Part shown: positions 51,722 through 61,534 of the stretch, piece by piece
Position numbering within the stretch: position 1 is the first letter of the stretch
Layout of the letters: each line of letters starts with the position of its first letter
Program-made: the position numbers and the translations under genes
The notes under the pieces: generated by a model
The model's input: only the letters and a program-made list of their open reading frames with translations
Told to the model about the DNA's origin: nothing
The model's database searches: none
Source of the DNA: Desulfobacteraceae bacterium
GTDB lineage: Bacteria > Desulfobacterota > Desulfobacteria > Desulfobacterales > UBA5616
Direction of reading: 5' to 3'
DNA: 64,000 bases
Assembly: GCA_013791935.1 (NCBI GenBank)
Contig: VMSV01000196.1
Span: 1-64,000 of the forward strand

Positions 51722-52561
51722 TCAGGCAAAAATTTCCCCGAAGATTTCCCCTTTGGCCACGCGAGTGACTGGTCCTGTAAGGGTGATGGCATAGTCCTCC
51801 GCGATTTCGATTTCCAGAATGCCGCCCGGCATGTGAACCGTGATTCGATCATCGCAAAGGCCAAGTTTCCGGGCCACGGCGGCGGAAGCACTTGAACTGC
51901 TTCCGGAAGCCAGGGTGTATCCTGCCCCCCTTTCCCAGATTTCAATCCGGATGTTGTTTCGATCCAGCACTTTCATAAACTGCACATTAATGCGATTGGG
52001 AAACCAGCCATGAACTTCCAGTTGGGCCCCCAGTCGACGAACCTCCATGGGTTCGAGATTTTCACAGGGAATTACGCAATGGGGGTTGCCGATGGTGGCG
52101 GCGCAGAAAACCAGATCCTTTCCATCGATGATAATGGTTTCATTGATCACCTCCCGGACAGGGCCTTTCACCGGAATCTCATCGCTTTGAAAGCTGACTT
52201 TGCCCATGTCCACTCGAATGGATTTGGCGCTTTTCGACAATTGGGCCTTCACGACACCGCCCGGGGTGGAAATGGTAAACGGGGCCTCTTTCACCAGGCC
52301 CAGATCCCACAGGTAACGGGCGAAAATTCGAATGCCATTGCCGCTTTTTTCTGCTTCACTGCCGTCTGGGTTGAAAATCCGCAACCCGAAATCACAGTCC
52401 GAAGAATGCATGGGGCCAAGCAGAATGCCGTCCGATCCCACCCCGAAATTTCGGTGGCAGATTCGAATAATCTTTTCTTCATCCAGCACCAAACCCTCCA
52501 GATCATCCGGATGGATCACGATATAATCATTTCCCAGAGCATGGTATTTTGAATACTTCAT
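51722..52561 (-). CDS. DapF-family epimerase homologue with both catalytic Cys replaced by Ser
   Basis: From the ATG at 52561 (AGAAAGGA upstream) the product has 279 residues, and the whole DapF fold is present: KYHALGNDYIVI at the start, FNPDGSEAEK, GNPHCVI and RGAGYTLASG. DapF swaps LL- and meso-diaminopimelate with two cysteines acting as acid and base. Here the first is Ser73 (KSGNG for xCGNG) and the second Ser219 (ASGSSSS for ACGSG). It cannot use the normal two-thiol mechanism, so it is probably not the housekeeping enzyme. A Ser-based isomerase, a dehydratase or a binding protein are options. The gene stands alone. Confidence 0.85.
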   Translation of the reverse strand: MKYSKYHALGNDYIVIHPDDLEGLVLDEEKIIRICHRNFGVGSDGILLGPMHSSDCDFGLRIFNPDGSEAEKSGNGIRIFARYLWDLGLVKEAPFTISTPGGVVKAQLSKSAKSIRVDMGKVSFQSDEIPVKGPVREVINETIIIDGKDLVFCAATIGNPHCVIPCENLEPMEVRRLGAQLEVHGWFPNRINVQFMKVLDRNNIRIEIWERGAGYTLASGSSSSASAAVARKLGLCDDRITVHMPGGILEIEIAEDYAITLTGPVTRVAKGEIFGEIFA

Positions 52562-52945
52562 TTTGAAATCCTTTCTCAAGACCTTTCCATGGCACTGTCT
52601 AAATTCAACTGATCCTACTCCAACGGACAGGGGATATCAAGCCTGTGCAGGTATAAATTTGTGAGTACTTTCCACGGGGAATCCGGTGGAAGTAACATGG
52701 ACCATGAGCACGAAACCCCGGAAATCATGGCCGGTGGATTCTCCATAGGATAAAGATGGCCACCACCGCCTTTCAAAACAAGAAAATGGATTCAAAAAAG
52801 ATTTGAGTTCTGTCCATTCTGACCGATAAGATCAATTATATCCAGCTACATTTTTGCATTTCTTCCCCTGTGGAAAAGAGAATGAAAAAAGGTTGAGAAA
52901 GTTGGCGAATCGGGGAAACAACTATTTTAACAAAAGGGAAAAAAT
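52562..52945. other. Intergenic region before the chemotaxis gene
   Basis: About 380 bases between divergent genes. I see no gene. Parts (about 52670-52760) are GC-rich with short inverted words such as CCGGTGGA/TCCACCGG variants, but I cannot match a known riboswitch. An AAAAGGGAAAAAAT site precedes the MCP start. Confidence 0.45.
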
Positions 52946-54604
52946 ATGTTCAATGATGCGAAATTAGGCACGAAATTGATGGCGGGTTTTTCTGCAGTGG
53001 CGTTGATCACCTTAATTTTAGGCTTATCGGGTTATTATGGTGCAGTCAAGAACGGAGATTCGGTAAGTGCAATCGGGCGAGTGAAGCTTCCCGGCGTGAA
53101 AAGCCTGCTGACCATGAGCCAGTCGCAGACGGCGGTTGTGGTAGGGGAAAGTGGACTCATCAACCGGCGAATGATGGACCATGAAATCCGGCAATCCAAT
53201 TACCGGTATATAGATGAGGCGTTTGCGAGGGCGCAGGAGGCATGGCGTATCTATGAAACCCTGCCTAAAACCACGGAAGAAGAGGAAGTGTTCAAGCGGT
53301 TTGTTCCGGAATGGGAAAAATGGAAGAATGCTCACGGGGTGGTCCGAAGCTTGTCCGAGGACAAAGACCGTATGATTGCTTCCGGCATTCCTCAAAGCGA
53401 TCCCAAGATTGATGAAATCGACAAGAAAAATTTCGGTGAAATGCTTAAGGCCAGGGAGTCTTTTTTGTCTTCCGAGGCCCTGCTTAACAAACTCGTACAA
53501 ATCAACAGCGAAAGTGCCCAAAGTGTGGCAACCCAAGCCCTGGAACAAAGTGCATCCCTGAAAATTTTTACCCTTATCTCGTCCATTGCCGGGGTGCTGC
53601 TGGCCATTGTTTTAGGGCTTCTCATCACCCGCTCCATCACTAGACCCATCCATAGAATTATCGCAGGCCTCAGCTCCGGAGCAGGCAAGGTGGCCTCGGC
53701 TTCCGAACAGGTTTCTTCAGCCAGCCAGTCCCTGGCCCAAGGCGCCAGTGAACAGGCCGCATCCATTGAAGAAACAGCTGCATCTCTGGAGGAAATGGCT
53801 GCCATGACCAAGCAGAATGAGGATAGCGCAAGGCAGGCGGATATATTGATGGGTGAAAGCAAGGAAGTGGTTTCCAGGGCAAATGCATCCATGGAGTCCT
53901 TGACAGGGTCCATGAATGAGATCTCCAAAGCCAGTGAAGAGACCTCAAAAATTGTAAAGACCATCGACGAGATTGCATTTCAGACCAATCTTCTGGCGTT
54001 GAATGCGGCGGTTGAGGCGGCAAGAGCCGGAGAGGCTGGAGCCGGGTTCGCCGTGGTGGCCGACGAAGTCAGGAATCTTGCCATGCGCGCGGCTGAAGCG
54101 GCGAAGAATACAGCTGCGCTGATCGAAGGAACCGTTAGAAAAGTCAAGGATGGCTCGGGGTTGGTGAGCATGACCAATGAGGCTTTTCATCAGGTCGCTG
54201 AAAGCTCATTAAAAGTGGCCGGGTTGGTGGGAGATATTGCCGCCGCATCCAAAGAACAGACCCATGGCATTGAAGAGGTCAACACTGCGGTGATCGAGAT
54301 GGACAAGGTGACCCAGGAAAATGCGTCCAATGCCGAAGAATCCGCATCCGCCTCAGAGGAATTGAGCGCCCAGGCCCTGAAGATGCAGACCATGGTGAAT
54401 AAACTCATGGCCATGACGGGTACTTTCATTATTGGGAGCGTGCAAAAGGAGAAAAAACCAGCGGCCGTACCCGGGACTGTGAAAGCCCTCGCCCCGAAGG
54501 GAAAGAACAGGATGAAGGTTCCAAGGCTTCCGGCCATCCAAAAGAATGGAAATTCGCCGGAGCAGGTCATCCCCTTTGATGAAGATGACCTCGCCGGTTT
54601 TTAA
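52946..54604 (+). CDS. Methyl-accepting chemotaxis protein
   Basis: The 552-residue protein has an N-terminal membrane helix (about 10-31), a periplasmic four-helix-type sensor (about 35-195), and a second helix (about 207-229). A short linker leads to the cytosolic coiled coil, whose tip [20 protein letters not shown] (about 345-365) is the universal CheA/CheW contact. The HAMP segment is short or atypical. The tail is basic and ends in an acidic peptide. It is a transmembrane chemoreceptor; its ligand is unknown. Confidence 0.95.
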   Translation: MFNDAKLGTKLMAGFSAVALITLILGLSGYYGAVKNGDSVSAIGRVKLPGVKSLLTMSQSQTAVVVGESGLINRRMMDHEIRQSNYRYIDEAFARAQEAWRIYETLPKTTEEEEVFKRFVPEWEKWKNAHGVVRSLSEDKDRMIASGIPQSDPKIDEIDKKNFGEMLKARESFLSSEALLNKLVQINSESAQSVATQALEQSASLKIFTLISSIAGVLLAIVLGLLITRSITRPIHRIIAGLSSGAGKVASASEQVSSASQSLAQGASEQAASIEETAASLEEMAAMTKQNEDSARQADILMGESKEVVSRANASMESLTGSMNEISKASEETSKIVKTIDEIAFQTNLLALNAAVEAARAGEAGAGFAVVADEVRNLAMRAAEAAKNTAALIEGTVRKVKDGSGLVSMTNEAFHQVAESSLKVAGLVGDIAAASKEQTHGIEEVNTAVIEMDKVTQENASNAEESASASEELSAQALKMQTMVNKLMAMTGTFIIGSVQKEKKPAAVPGTVKALAPKGKNRMKVPRLPAIQKNGNSPEQVIPFDEDDLAGF

Positions 54605-54676
54605 TTCGGTTTAAGCAACCCCCGTCATCGGGAAATCAAGGGCCGCCCGGATAGGTGGCCCTTTTTCTTTCCGCGC

Positions 54677-55087
54677 CTATGCCAGTTTCTTCCCGGCGCC
54701 CGGTCCGGGGGATACTCCGAAAATCTCCTCAATTTTCAAAATCACAGCGCCCTTGGACTTTAAGGGAAAACCCGCCTTATTGCCCATCTCTTCAATCCAT
54801 TTGGCGGTTTCTTCATAGCGTTTTCCGGTGGTTTCAATGGTTACCGTGCCTTTGATCTGATACCCCTCATGACCTTCCCAGAAGGTGACGGCCACCTTGG
54901 GATTGGCTTTGATGTTGGCCAGGGTTTTGTTCAAAAACTGATCTGAAATAAGGATGGTTTCGCTATCGATGATTTTTTTTGCTCCCACGGGAACCGCATT
55001 GGGGGTTCCGTCGGCTGTTGCCGTGACAAGCACCGCAGCAGGGACCTTATTCAATAATTCCATCATTCTTTCCGTCATTTGTGCCAT
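54677..55087 (-). CDS. FMN-binding pyridoxamine-phosphate-oxidase-like protein
   Basis: The 136-residue protein has the split barrel of PNPOx-like flavoproteins: VPAAVLVTATADGTPNAVPVG near the start, KVAVTFW, and YQIKGTVTIET. Family members bind FMN or F420 and act as small-molecule reductases or oxidases. The gene starts 18 bases after the acyl-CoA dehydrogenase stop on the same strand, so they are co-transcribed and possibly linked in electron transfer. Confidence 0.85.
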   Translation of the reverse strand: MAQMTERMMELLNKVPAAVLVTATADGTPNAVPVGAKKIIDSETILISDQFLNKTLANIKANPKVAVTFWEGHEGYQIKGTVTIETTGKRYEETAKWIEEMGNKAGFPLKSKGAVILKIEEIFGVSPGPGAGKKLA

Positions 55088-55105
55088 TTTTCCGTCCTCC
55101 TTTTT

Positions 55106-56365
55106 TTAAGACCATTCAAAATCATAATACCCCAAAGCCGTATCCAGCATGGCCCTGTGGGGTCCGCCCAGCCACAGGCTGAGTATTTTAACATCCCTTA
55201 AATATTTTTCAATATGGTAGTCAAATGCATACCCGTAAGATCCCATGAGTTCCATGGCATGATGGGTCACCCATTCGGTGGCTGCGCAGGCATAGGCCTT
55301 GGCCGACGAGCATTTGGACAACAATACGGGCTCCCCCGAGCTTCCGAATTTGCCGGAGCCCACCATCTTCCCCACCTGTTGGGCATAGGCTCTGGCGGAT
55401 TCGATCTTCTGGGCCATCTCCCCCAGAATGGAGGCATGCAAGGACCGGGACCGAACAGGGCGCCCTGCGATTTCCCTGGTTTTGGTCCATTTCAGAACGA
55501 TTTCAAAGCAAGCCTGGGCCGCTCCCAGAGCCATGTGGCAGGTACCCAGACGACCCATGCCCACGATATCGTGAAGGATTTTGGCATCCTTGCCTGGCCC
55601 GGCCACCCGGTATTTCTTCGGAACCCGGACATGGTCAAAAAAGATTTCCGTATTCACATCCGTATAACACATGCCCATTTTTTCATAGGGCTTGCTGAAG
55701 GTCATGCCCGGGGCATCCGGCGGCACATAAATCAGGGCCACCCCGTCATCCCCTGTTCCGGGATCCGTGCTGCACACCACACAATAGGCGATATCGGCCT
55801 TGCTGGCACCGCTGGGCCATATTTTGTGCCCGTTGATCACCCAATGATCCCCGTCTTCCTCGGCCAGGGTATGAATGGTTCTGCCGTGCTGGGTGGGGTC
55901 TTCCGCGTTGGTTCCACCGGTAGGTTCGGTGATGGCCATGCAGCAGCCGTGGGGCCGATCATCACAAATCTTGGGCACAAACTCCTGCAAAAGGTCCATT
56001 CTTCTGCCCCGCATGGCCCCGGACATGGCCCAGTTGATGATGGACATGTGGGTAGCAAGTCCCACATCCCCCCGTGCAATTTCCTCGATGATCATGTTGT
56101 AAACCGTACCGCTGACCCCCAGACCCCCGAGCTTTTCCGGCCACGTGGCCCGTTGAACGCCTAAATCCACCAGCCCCTGCTGAATTTTATGAAATGTCTT
56201 CCCGGCGAGTTCTTCGTCCCGGTGCCATCCCCCTTCCAAATCCTGGCGCCGGGGCATGATTTCACCATCCACAAATTCGCGGACGGCCCCGACAATCCGC
56301 AGATCATCATCTGTGATATCCAGAGCGCCCAGATATTGTTTTCTTAGATCAAGCAGTGATGCCAT
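55106..56365 (-). CDS. Acyl-CoA dehydrogenase with unusual active-site residues
   Basis: The 419-residue protein has the ACAD fold: CCMAITEPTGGTNAED, DHWVINGHKIWPSG and YLRDVKILSLWLGGPHRAM. The base Glu of the YEGT motif is replaced (LWLGG). The alternative Glu of the isovaleryl type is also missing (VGMGRLG). So the catalytic base is not at either known place; an Asp could serve, as in some alicyclic acyl-CoA dehydrogenases. It heads an operon with the FMN protein. Confidence 0.85.
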   Translation of the reverse strand: MASLLDLRKQYLGALDITDDDLRIVGAVREFVDGEIMPRRQDLEGGWHRDEELAGKTFHKIQQGLVDLGVQRATWPEKLGGLGVSGTVYNMIIEEIARGDVGLATHMSIINWAMSGAMRGRRMDLLQEFVPKICDDRPHGCCMAITEPTGGTNAEDPTQHGRTIHTLAEEDGDHWVINGHKIWPSGASKADIAYCVVCSTDPGTGDDGVALIYVPPDAPGMTFSKPYEKMGMCYTDVNTEIFFDHVRVPKKYRVAGPGKDAKILHDIVGMGRLGTCHMALGAAQACFEIVLKWTKTREIAGRPVRSRSLHASILGEMAQKIESARAYAQQVGKMVGSGKFGSSGEPVLLSKCSSAKAYACAATEWVTHHAMELMGSYGYAFDYHIEKYLRDVKILSLWLGGPHRAMLDTALGYYDFEWS

Positions 56366-56503
56366 AGGGTATTTTCCTTCCGTTCAGGTCCATTTGTGGT
56401 TGGAGATCTATTGGAACAGGAACAACCTTAGCGTGAAAAGCCTATAAAATAAAGCACCATCAACGGCATTTAACGCCTGTTTTGCGTCATTCCGTGGGAA
56501 GGA

Positions 56504-56914
56504 CTACTCCTCAATGGGCCCATAAACCTTCAATTTATATTTAATATTGTCCGGCTGAATGAGCATTTCTTTTATTTTTGAGGCTTTCACGGAATCAATG
56601 CCAGGGATCTGAATCAGGATTCTTATGCTTCCCTTCTGTCGAACCGTGGCACCCGGAATATCGAGGCCTTGGACCCGTGCCTGATATTCTATCAAGGTTT
56701 TCTCCATGGCCAGTTTTATTTCCTCTTTGGTGAGCTCTTCAACCATTATTTTTACAATAAACCCTGTTCCTTTAATGCGTTCATCGGGCATGGTTCTATC
56801 AATCCGGTTTTCAAAGGCAAAATAAAAACCAAGCCCGCAGAGGGCGATCACCATCAAACTTCTCCAGTTCATGATCTTTATAAATTGCATATTAACCATC
56901 CAAATTGAGGTCAT
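56504..56914 (-). CDS. Small membrane-anchored SecD-P1-like protein
   Basis: The 136-residue product has one N-terminal membrane helix (about 17-35). It then has a beta/alpha domain with VRQKGSIRILIQIPGIDSV and IKYKLKVYGP that resembles the periplasmic P1 head of SecD. The ATG overlaps the ferredoxin stop by four bases. It is last in the oxidoreductase operon. That a SecD fragment belongs to such an operon is odd; it might help fold or export the complex, or simply be an unrelated fold of similar sequence pattern. Confidence 0.6.
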   Translation of the reverse strand: MTSIWMVNMQFIKIMNWRSLMVIALCGLGFYFAFENRIDRTMPDERIKGTGFIVKIMVEELTKEEIKLAMEKTLIEYQARVQGLDIPGATVRQKGSIRILIQIPGIDSVKASKIKEMLIQPDNIKYKLKVYGPIEE

Positions 56915-57471
56915 CCTGCTTTTTTAGGTTTGAAGATCACAGCAGGTTTTGTTCGGGCAGAATAGGTGAACCCTTCGGCCTCCGTGATCTCCCCGTATTT
57001 TGCTTTCAAATCATCCCATGATCCTGTGTCAAAGGCGCGGGTTGGGCAGGCTTCTACGCAAACAGGCAGCTTTCCTTCCATCCATCGTTCCAGGCAGAAA
57101 TCACATTTGGTCATCTTGGCTTCCGGTTCCGGCCCGAACTGGGGGGCATCATAGGGACAGGCTTTTAAACATTTACTTCCGCAGCCCTCTTTGCCCATGC
57201 AGGCTTCCTGGTCTACCACCACAATGCCGTCTTCCGGTCTTTTTTGAATGGCGTCTACTGGGCAGGCCGGAACGCACACCGGGGAAATGCAGTGATAGCA
57301 GGGAACAGCCAGATATCCCACAAAAAGCGCCGGAAATTGTCCTTTTTCCGTGTAAACCAGCCGCATCCACTTTTCCGGCCCCGGCGCGATGTCGTTCCAG
57401 TCCTTGCAGGCCACCATGCAGGCGCTGCATCCCGTGCATCTTGTCTGGTCAAAATAAAATCCCGTTTGCAT
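56911..57471 (-). CDS. Four-cluster ferredoxin subunit of a molybdopterin oxidoreductase
   Basis: The 186-residue protein has four [4Fe-4S] motifs: CTGCSACMVAC, CYHCISPVCVPACP, CMGKEGCGSKCLKACP and CDFC with a distant CVEACP. This is the DmsB/PhsB-type electron transfer subunit. It starts 16 bases after the catalytic subunit and shares its operon. No membrane anchor subunit follows; the next gene is a SecD-like small protein. Confidence 0.93.
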   Translation of the reverse strand: MQTGFYFDQTRCTGCSACMVACKDWNDIAPGPEKWMRLVYTEKGQFPALFVGYLAVPCYHCISPVCVPACPVDAIQKRPEDGIVVVDQEACMGKEGCGSKCLKACPYDAPQFGPEPEAKMTKCDFCLERWMEGKLPVCVEACPTRAFDTGSWDDLKAKYGEITEAEGFTYSARTKPAVIFKPKKAG

Positions 57472-57487
57472 GTGCTTTGCCCTCCTG

Positions 57488-59713
57488 TTATATTTTTTTT
57501 ACTTCAACCAGCACGGTTTTTAAGGCTGAGGCTCCCGCCGGCGAATAATCATCCAGGGTAAGGGTGTTGGCGCAGCCCCCCTGATCCACACCGTCCTCAT
57601 CCGGAGCATACCAGGCCCCTTCGGTGACGGCAATCACTCCGGGAATGATCCTTCGGGTCACCCAGGCCTCGATGGCGAGGGTCCCCCGGTCATTAAACAC
57701 ATGCATACGATCCCCGGTTTGAATGCCCCTTTGATCGGCATCCACGGGATTGATCCAGGCCCGGTGGGGTTCCACCTCAGCGAGCCATTCCACTTTATAC
57801 ATGGTGGAATGGGTTCGGCTCCGGGGATGGGGAGACATCATCTGAAGGGGATATTTTTCAATCAAAGGATCAAACCGGTCTTCCCGGACCCTTCGGTATT
57901 TGGGAATGGGTGGTACATTTTCAGGATCATGGAGGTCTGCGGCCCGTTGGGAGAAGATTTCGATCCTGCCTGAAGGGGTTTGGAACGGGTTGTTCTCAAT
58001 ATCGTCGATCTGGTCTTTGAAAGCAACGATGGGGGTTTTGAGTTCTACCCGGTGAACCCCTTGTTTTTTGAAGGTGTCATAATCCGGGATCCCTTTTCCG
58101 GTTTCCGGATTATTTTCAATGAACATGCGAAGGTATTCATCATCGGTCAAGGGTTTGAAATCTTTTATGCCTAATTTCTCCGCCAGCTCAGCTGCGATGG
58201 TAAGGTCGGACTTGCATTCACCCAGGGGTTCAATGGCCTGGTTCATGAAAAGATAATAAGGCCCGGAAGGCCAGGGCCGTACGGTGTCGGTCCTTTCCGC
58301 AGAAGAGGTTACGGGAAGGATAATGTCCGCATAACGGGCCGTGGGGGTCATGAACAGGTCATTGACCACCATGAAGTCCAAGCCTTCATAGGCTTTGGCC
58401 GCCTTGTTGGCATTGCCCAGCTGATTTAAATGATTGCAGCCGATGGTGAAGACGAATTTGATATCAAATGGATAACCGCCTGCCTTGCCCTTCAGCATGG
58501 CGTCATGCATCACATTGGTATGGACCCGCTTTATCAGCCGCAGGTTCAAATCCAGGGTGCCCCGAATGGACGGGCCGCCGGCTTCCACCGGGTTTTTTCC
58601 TGCTGGAATGGCGGACCCGAAGAACATGTGTCCCAGGGGAATACCCATGAGACCCCCGGCAGCCGAGCCGCCGTGTTTCCCCGTGTTCCCCGTCATGTTG
58701 GTTAGCGTCATGGCAAACCGGTTATACTGCTCCCCGATGGCGGATCGGGCAGGCCCCTGGCAGTCCATGAGGCAAGCCGGTTGGGTGAGGGCGTATTCCC
58801 TGGCAATCCGTTCAATGGTTGCTGCCGGAACACCCGTGATGGCCTCGGCCCAGGCCGGGGTTTTGGCAATGCCGTCTTCATCTCCCATCACGTAATCCTT
58901 GAACTTTTCAAAACCCGTGGTGTATTTGTCCAGAAAGCCTTGGTCCTGAAGATTCTCCCGGATCATCACATGGGCCATGGCCGCCATCATGGCCGTGTCC
59001 GTGCCGGGGTAGATGGGAATCCACTCATCCGCCACCACCGCAGCCGTGTCTGAATATCGGGGGTCAATGGCCACGACCCGAGCTCCGTTTTCCTTGGCCT
59101 TGATGAGATGATACATGGTATTGGTGCCGGAGATCATGCGGGCCGGGTCCCAGCCCCAGAGGAGAATGAGTTTTGAATTCATCATGTCTTCCCGGCTGTG
59201 CCCCACCATCACCGACCCGTAATGGGTCAGGCAAGCCCACACGGCCCCTTCGGAGGATACATTGCCGTAATGAGAGGAATATCCTCCCAGGTGATTGAGC
59301 AGCCTTGCAAAAGCCGATCCTCCGCCGTGCAGGGACGCCTGATAACCGCCGCCGGTGTTGAGAAAAACGCTGGAATTCCCATAGGTATCGATGGAGTGTT
59401 TTAGCTTCTCAATAATGGTTCCGTAAGCCTCATCCCATGTGATGCGGGTGAACTCCCCCTTGCCCTTGGGACCGGTTCTTTTCATGGGATAAAGGAGCCG
59501 TTCGGGATGGTAAATGTACTTCCGCAGGGCCCGGCATCTTAGGCAGGTCCGTAACTGATCCTCAGGGCCTGCCGTGTCGTCACCCTCCACCCGGACGATC
59601 TTGCCTTCTTTTACATGCAGCCGTAAAGGACATCTCCCGCCGCAGTCAAAGGCGGCGCAGGTTCGAACAATGCTTTCCTCATCATTATCGGGATTGATTT
59701 TTATGGTATCCAT
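57488..59713 (-). CDS. Molybdopterin oxidoreductase catalytic subunit (DMSO-reductase family)
   Basis: The product has 741 residues from the ATG at 59713, preceded by CAGGAGGATC; a longer frame overlaps the esterase. An N-terminal Fe-S region (CAAFDCGGRC, and a further Cys in LRTCLRCR) is followed by the molybdopterin domain (LILLWGWDPARM), the NVSSEG region and a C-terminal molydopterin-binding part (ADQRGIQTGDRM). It resembles DmsA/PhsA and gallol transhydroxylase-type enzymes. No twin-Arg signal is seen, so it should act in the cytoplasm. The substrate is unknown. Confidence 0.92.
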   Translation of the reverse strand: MDTIKINPDNDEESIVRTCAAFDCGGRCPLRLHVKEGKIVRVEGDDTAGPEDQLRTCLRCRALRKYIYHPERLLYPMKRTGPKGKGEFTRITWDEAYGTIIEKLKHSIDTYGNSSVFLNTGGGYQASLHGGGSAFARLLNHLGGYSSHYGNVSSEGAVWACLTHYGSVMVGHSREDMMNSKLILLWGWDPARMISGTNTMYHLIKAKENGARVVAIDPRYSDTAAVVADEWIPIYPGTDTAMMAAMAHVMIRENLQDQGFLDKYTTGFEKFKDYVMGDEDGIAKTPAWAEAITGVPAATIERIAREYALTQPACLMDCQGPARSAIGEQYNRFAMTLTNMTGNTGKHGGSAAGGLMGIPLGHMFFGSAIPAGKNPVEAGGPSIRGTLDLNLRLIKRVHTNVMHDAMLKGKAGGYPFDIKFVFTIGCNHLNQLGNANKAAKAYEGLDFMVVNDLFMTPTARYADIILPVTSSAERTDTVRPWPSGPYYLFMNQAIEPLGECKSDLTIAAELAEKLGIKDFKPLTDDEYLRMFIENNPETGKGIPDYDTFKKQGVHRVELKTPIVAFKDQIDDIENNPFQTPSGRIEIFSQRAADLHDPENVPPIPKYRRVREDRFDPLIEKYPLQMMSPHPRSRTHSTMYKVEWLAEVEPHRAWINPVDADQRGIQTGDRMHVFNDRGTLAIEAWVTRRIIPGVIAVTEGAWYAPDEDGVDQGGCANTLTLDDYSPAGASALKTVLVEVKKI

Positions 59714-59732
59714 TTGATCCTCCTGGTGAGGG

Positions 59733-61286
59733 TTATCTTTCGATGATATCAAACCAAACCGTTCGTTCTTCCTCAAAGGGCGCAGACACCTGCCTTGTTT
59801 CCTTCCCGAAAATCATGGTTTTCCGGGATGCCGTGTCATAGGGGTCCCAGGTTCCGATGCCGCCATGGGAAGGATTGCCGGTTTTAGCAAAAGCCGCCCA
59901 GGCATCCATCATCTCCAGGGAGAGTTTTTCAACCCCTGGCCCGGTTCCGGCGAATTTATCCTGTCCCGGAACCAAATAGGTGCCGAAAACAAAGGGCAAA
60001 TCCAGGGCATGACAGGCTCCCAAGGCCCCCCTTCGGGCCGGAGATTCCCAGGTAAACAAATAACAAAACACGTTGGGCTGATGCTTCACCTGGGCCTCCA
60101 GAAGCTTCATGCCGGGAATCCGGAATTTGGAGTCCCCACCGATGGCATCCAGTATGGCATTGTTGTCAAAACCCAACCCCATTTTCTGCCGGGAGGCTTT
60201 ATACATGCGGATCATCTTTACAACCCTGTCCGGCGCCACTTTTCCTTCTCCATCCTTGTCCCGAATGGTTTCTGGAATCTGCTCCATCACCTTTTGAATC
60301 AGGGTTCCATCCTCCATGGGCGGCGGATCGGGAACCAGCATTCGGGTGAAGAGTTTTTCTTCATCCCGATTGTTCCCCACAATCAGTGGAATGTCGGAGG
60401 ATGACCCGTTCAAAATAGCGTCAATGGGCCGAAGGGGCAGGGAGGGCGTTTCATACACCGGCACATATCGAAGGCCCGGGCCGGAGGATCTGGCCCCGCC
60501 GGTTACTTTGGCCTGAAGATCCACGATCTTTTCAGCAGAAAGGTCCCACAGGGCGTCAATGGTGTCCACCCCTGCAGTTTTCATAAAAGCCAAGGCCAGG
60601 TCATCGGCTTGGGCTTTGGACAGGGCGTTATTGGCTCCCCCGCTCTGGCAGATGGCTTTTTTGAAAAGGCCTTTGGCGTCGGGCATGGCAAGGAGGGTGG
60701 CCACAGCCATGCTCCCTGCGGATTCTCCGAAAATTGTTACATCATCCGGATTTCCCCCGAAAGCCGCAATATTTTTCCGGACCCATTGAAGTGCTGCGAT
60801 CTGGTCCAGTTGCCCGCAATTGGCAATCGCTCCTCGTTTTTCGCCACCGATGCCGGAAAGGTCTAAATAACCCAGGGCTCCGAGCCGGTAGTTGATGGTC
60901 ACCAGAACCACATCGTGCCGGGAAAGCAGAGGCCCGCCGTGATACATGGGGGTGGTTCCGGAGCCGCCGACAAAGGCTCCTCCGTGAATCCAGAACATCA
61001 CCGTGCGTTTTTTATCGTCTGCCCCGGGAGTATAGACATTCAGATACAGGCAGTCTTCATGGAAGGGGCCTGACGGGGTCATGCCGGGAAGACCCCGGGA
61101 CTGGGGGGCCGAAGGCCCGTATTTTGAAGCCTCGTAAACCCCGCTCCAGGCGTCACAGGGTTGGGGGGCGCAGAATCGCAAGGGCCCCACAGGGGGTTTT
61201 GCAAAGGGAATCCCCAGAAATTCAACATGCCCTGGTTTATCAACGCCTGCGATTTGTCCTTTGTCCGTGGATACGATCACTGCCAT
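59733..61286 (-). CDS. Type-B carboxylesterase
   Basis: The 517-residue protein has an alpha/beta hydrolase fold of the carboxylesterase B/para-nitrobenzyl esterase type: EDCLYLNVYTP, IHGGAFVGGSG (oxyanion), FGESAGSMAV (nucleophile Ser189) and CHALDLPFVFG (His). No signal peptide is seen. It is first in the leftward operon with the molybdopterin oxidoreductase and ferredoxin, 19 bases apart, which suggests that an ester product feeds the oxidoreductase. Confidence 0.93.
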   Translation of the reverse strand: MAVIVSTDKGQIAGVDKPGHVEFLGIPFAKPPVGPLRFCAPQPCDAWSGVYEASKYGPSAPQSRGLPGMTPSGPFHEDCLYLNVYTPGADDKKRTVMFWIHGGAFVGGSGTTPMYHGGPLLSRHDVVLVTINYRLGALGYLDLSGIGGEKRGAIANCGQLDQIAALQWVRKNIAAFGGNPDDVTIFGESAGSMAVATLLAMPDAKGLFKKAICQSGGANNALSKAQADDLALAFMKTAGVDTIDALWDLSAEKIVDLQAKVTGGARSSGPGLRYVPVYETPSLPLRPIDAILNGSSSDIPLIVGNNRDEEKLFTRMLVPDPPPMEDGTLIQKVMEQIPETIRDKDGEGKVAPDRVVKMIRMYKASRQKMGLGFDNNAILDAIGGDSKFRIPGMKLLEAQVKHQPNVFCYLFTWESPARRGALGACHALDLPFVFGTYLVPGQDKFAGTGPGVEKLSLEMMDAWAAFAKTGNPSHGGIGTWDPYDTASRKTMIFGKETRQVSAPFEEERTVWFDIIER

Positions 61287-61534
61287 GGCCGGCCTCCTTC
61301 TGATCGAGTTTCAAAGATGTATCTTGTTATTTAGCATGGGGGAATGGACACTGAATTACGATGGTGATTATGGCATCGAATATCCTTTCAGGCAATTAAA
61401 AAAATATCGCCCTAATGTTGCCCGATAGGTTGGCCGATATTAAATCTTAATTACCACTTAACCCTTGATGTAAATCACCTGATGCATTAAGGTTTCTCCC
61501 TTTAAAGAAAAGAAAACCTCTGGAAACGGAATAC

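Noticed and set aside
52562-52945. A c-di-GMP riboswitch before the chemotaxis gene
   Set aside because: GC-rich words are present, but the conserved core of the known class cannot be aligned by eye.
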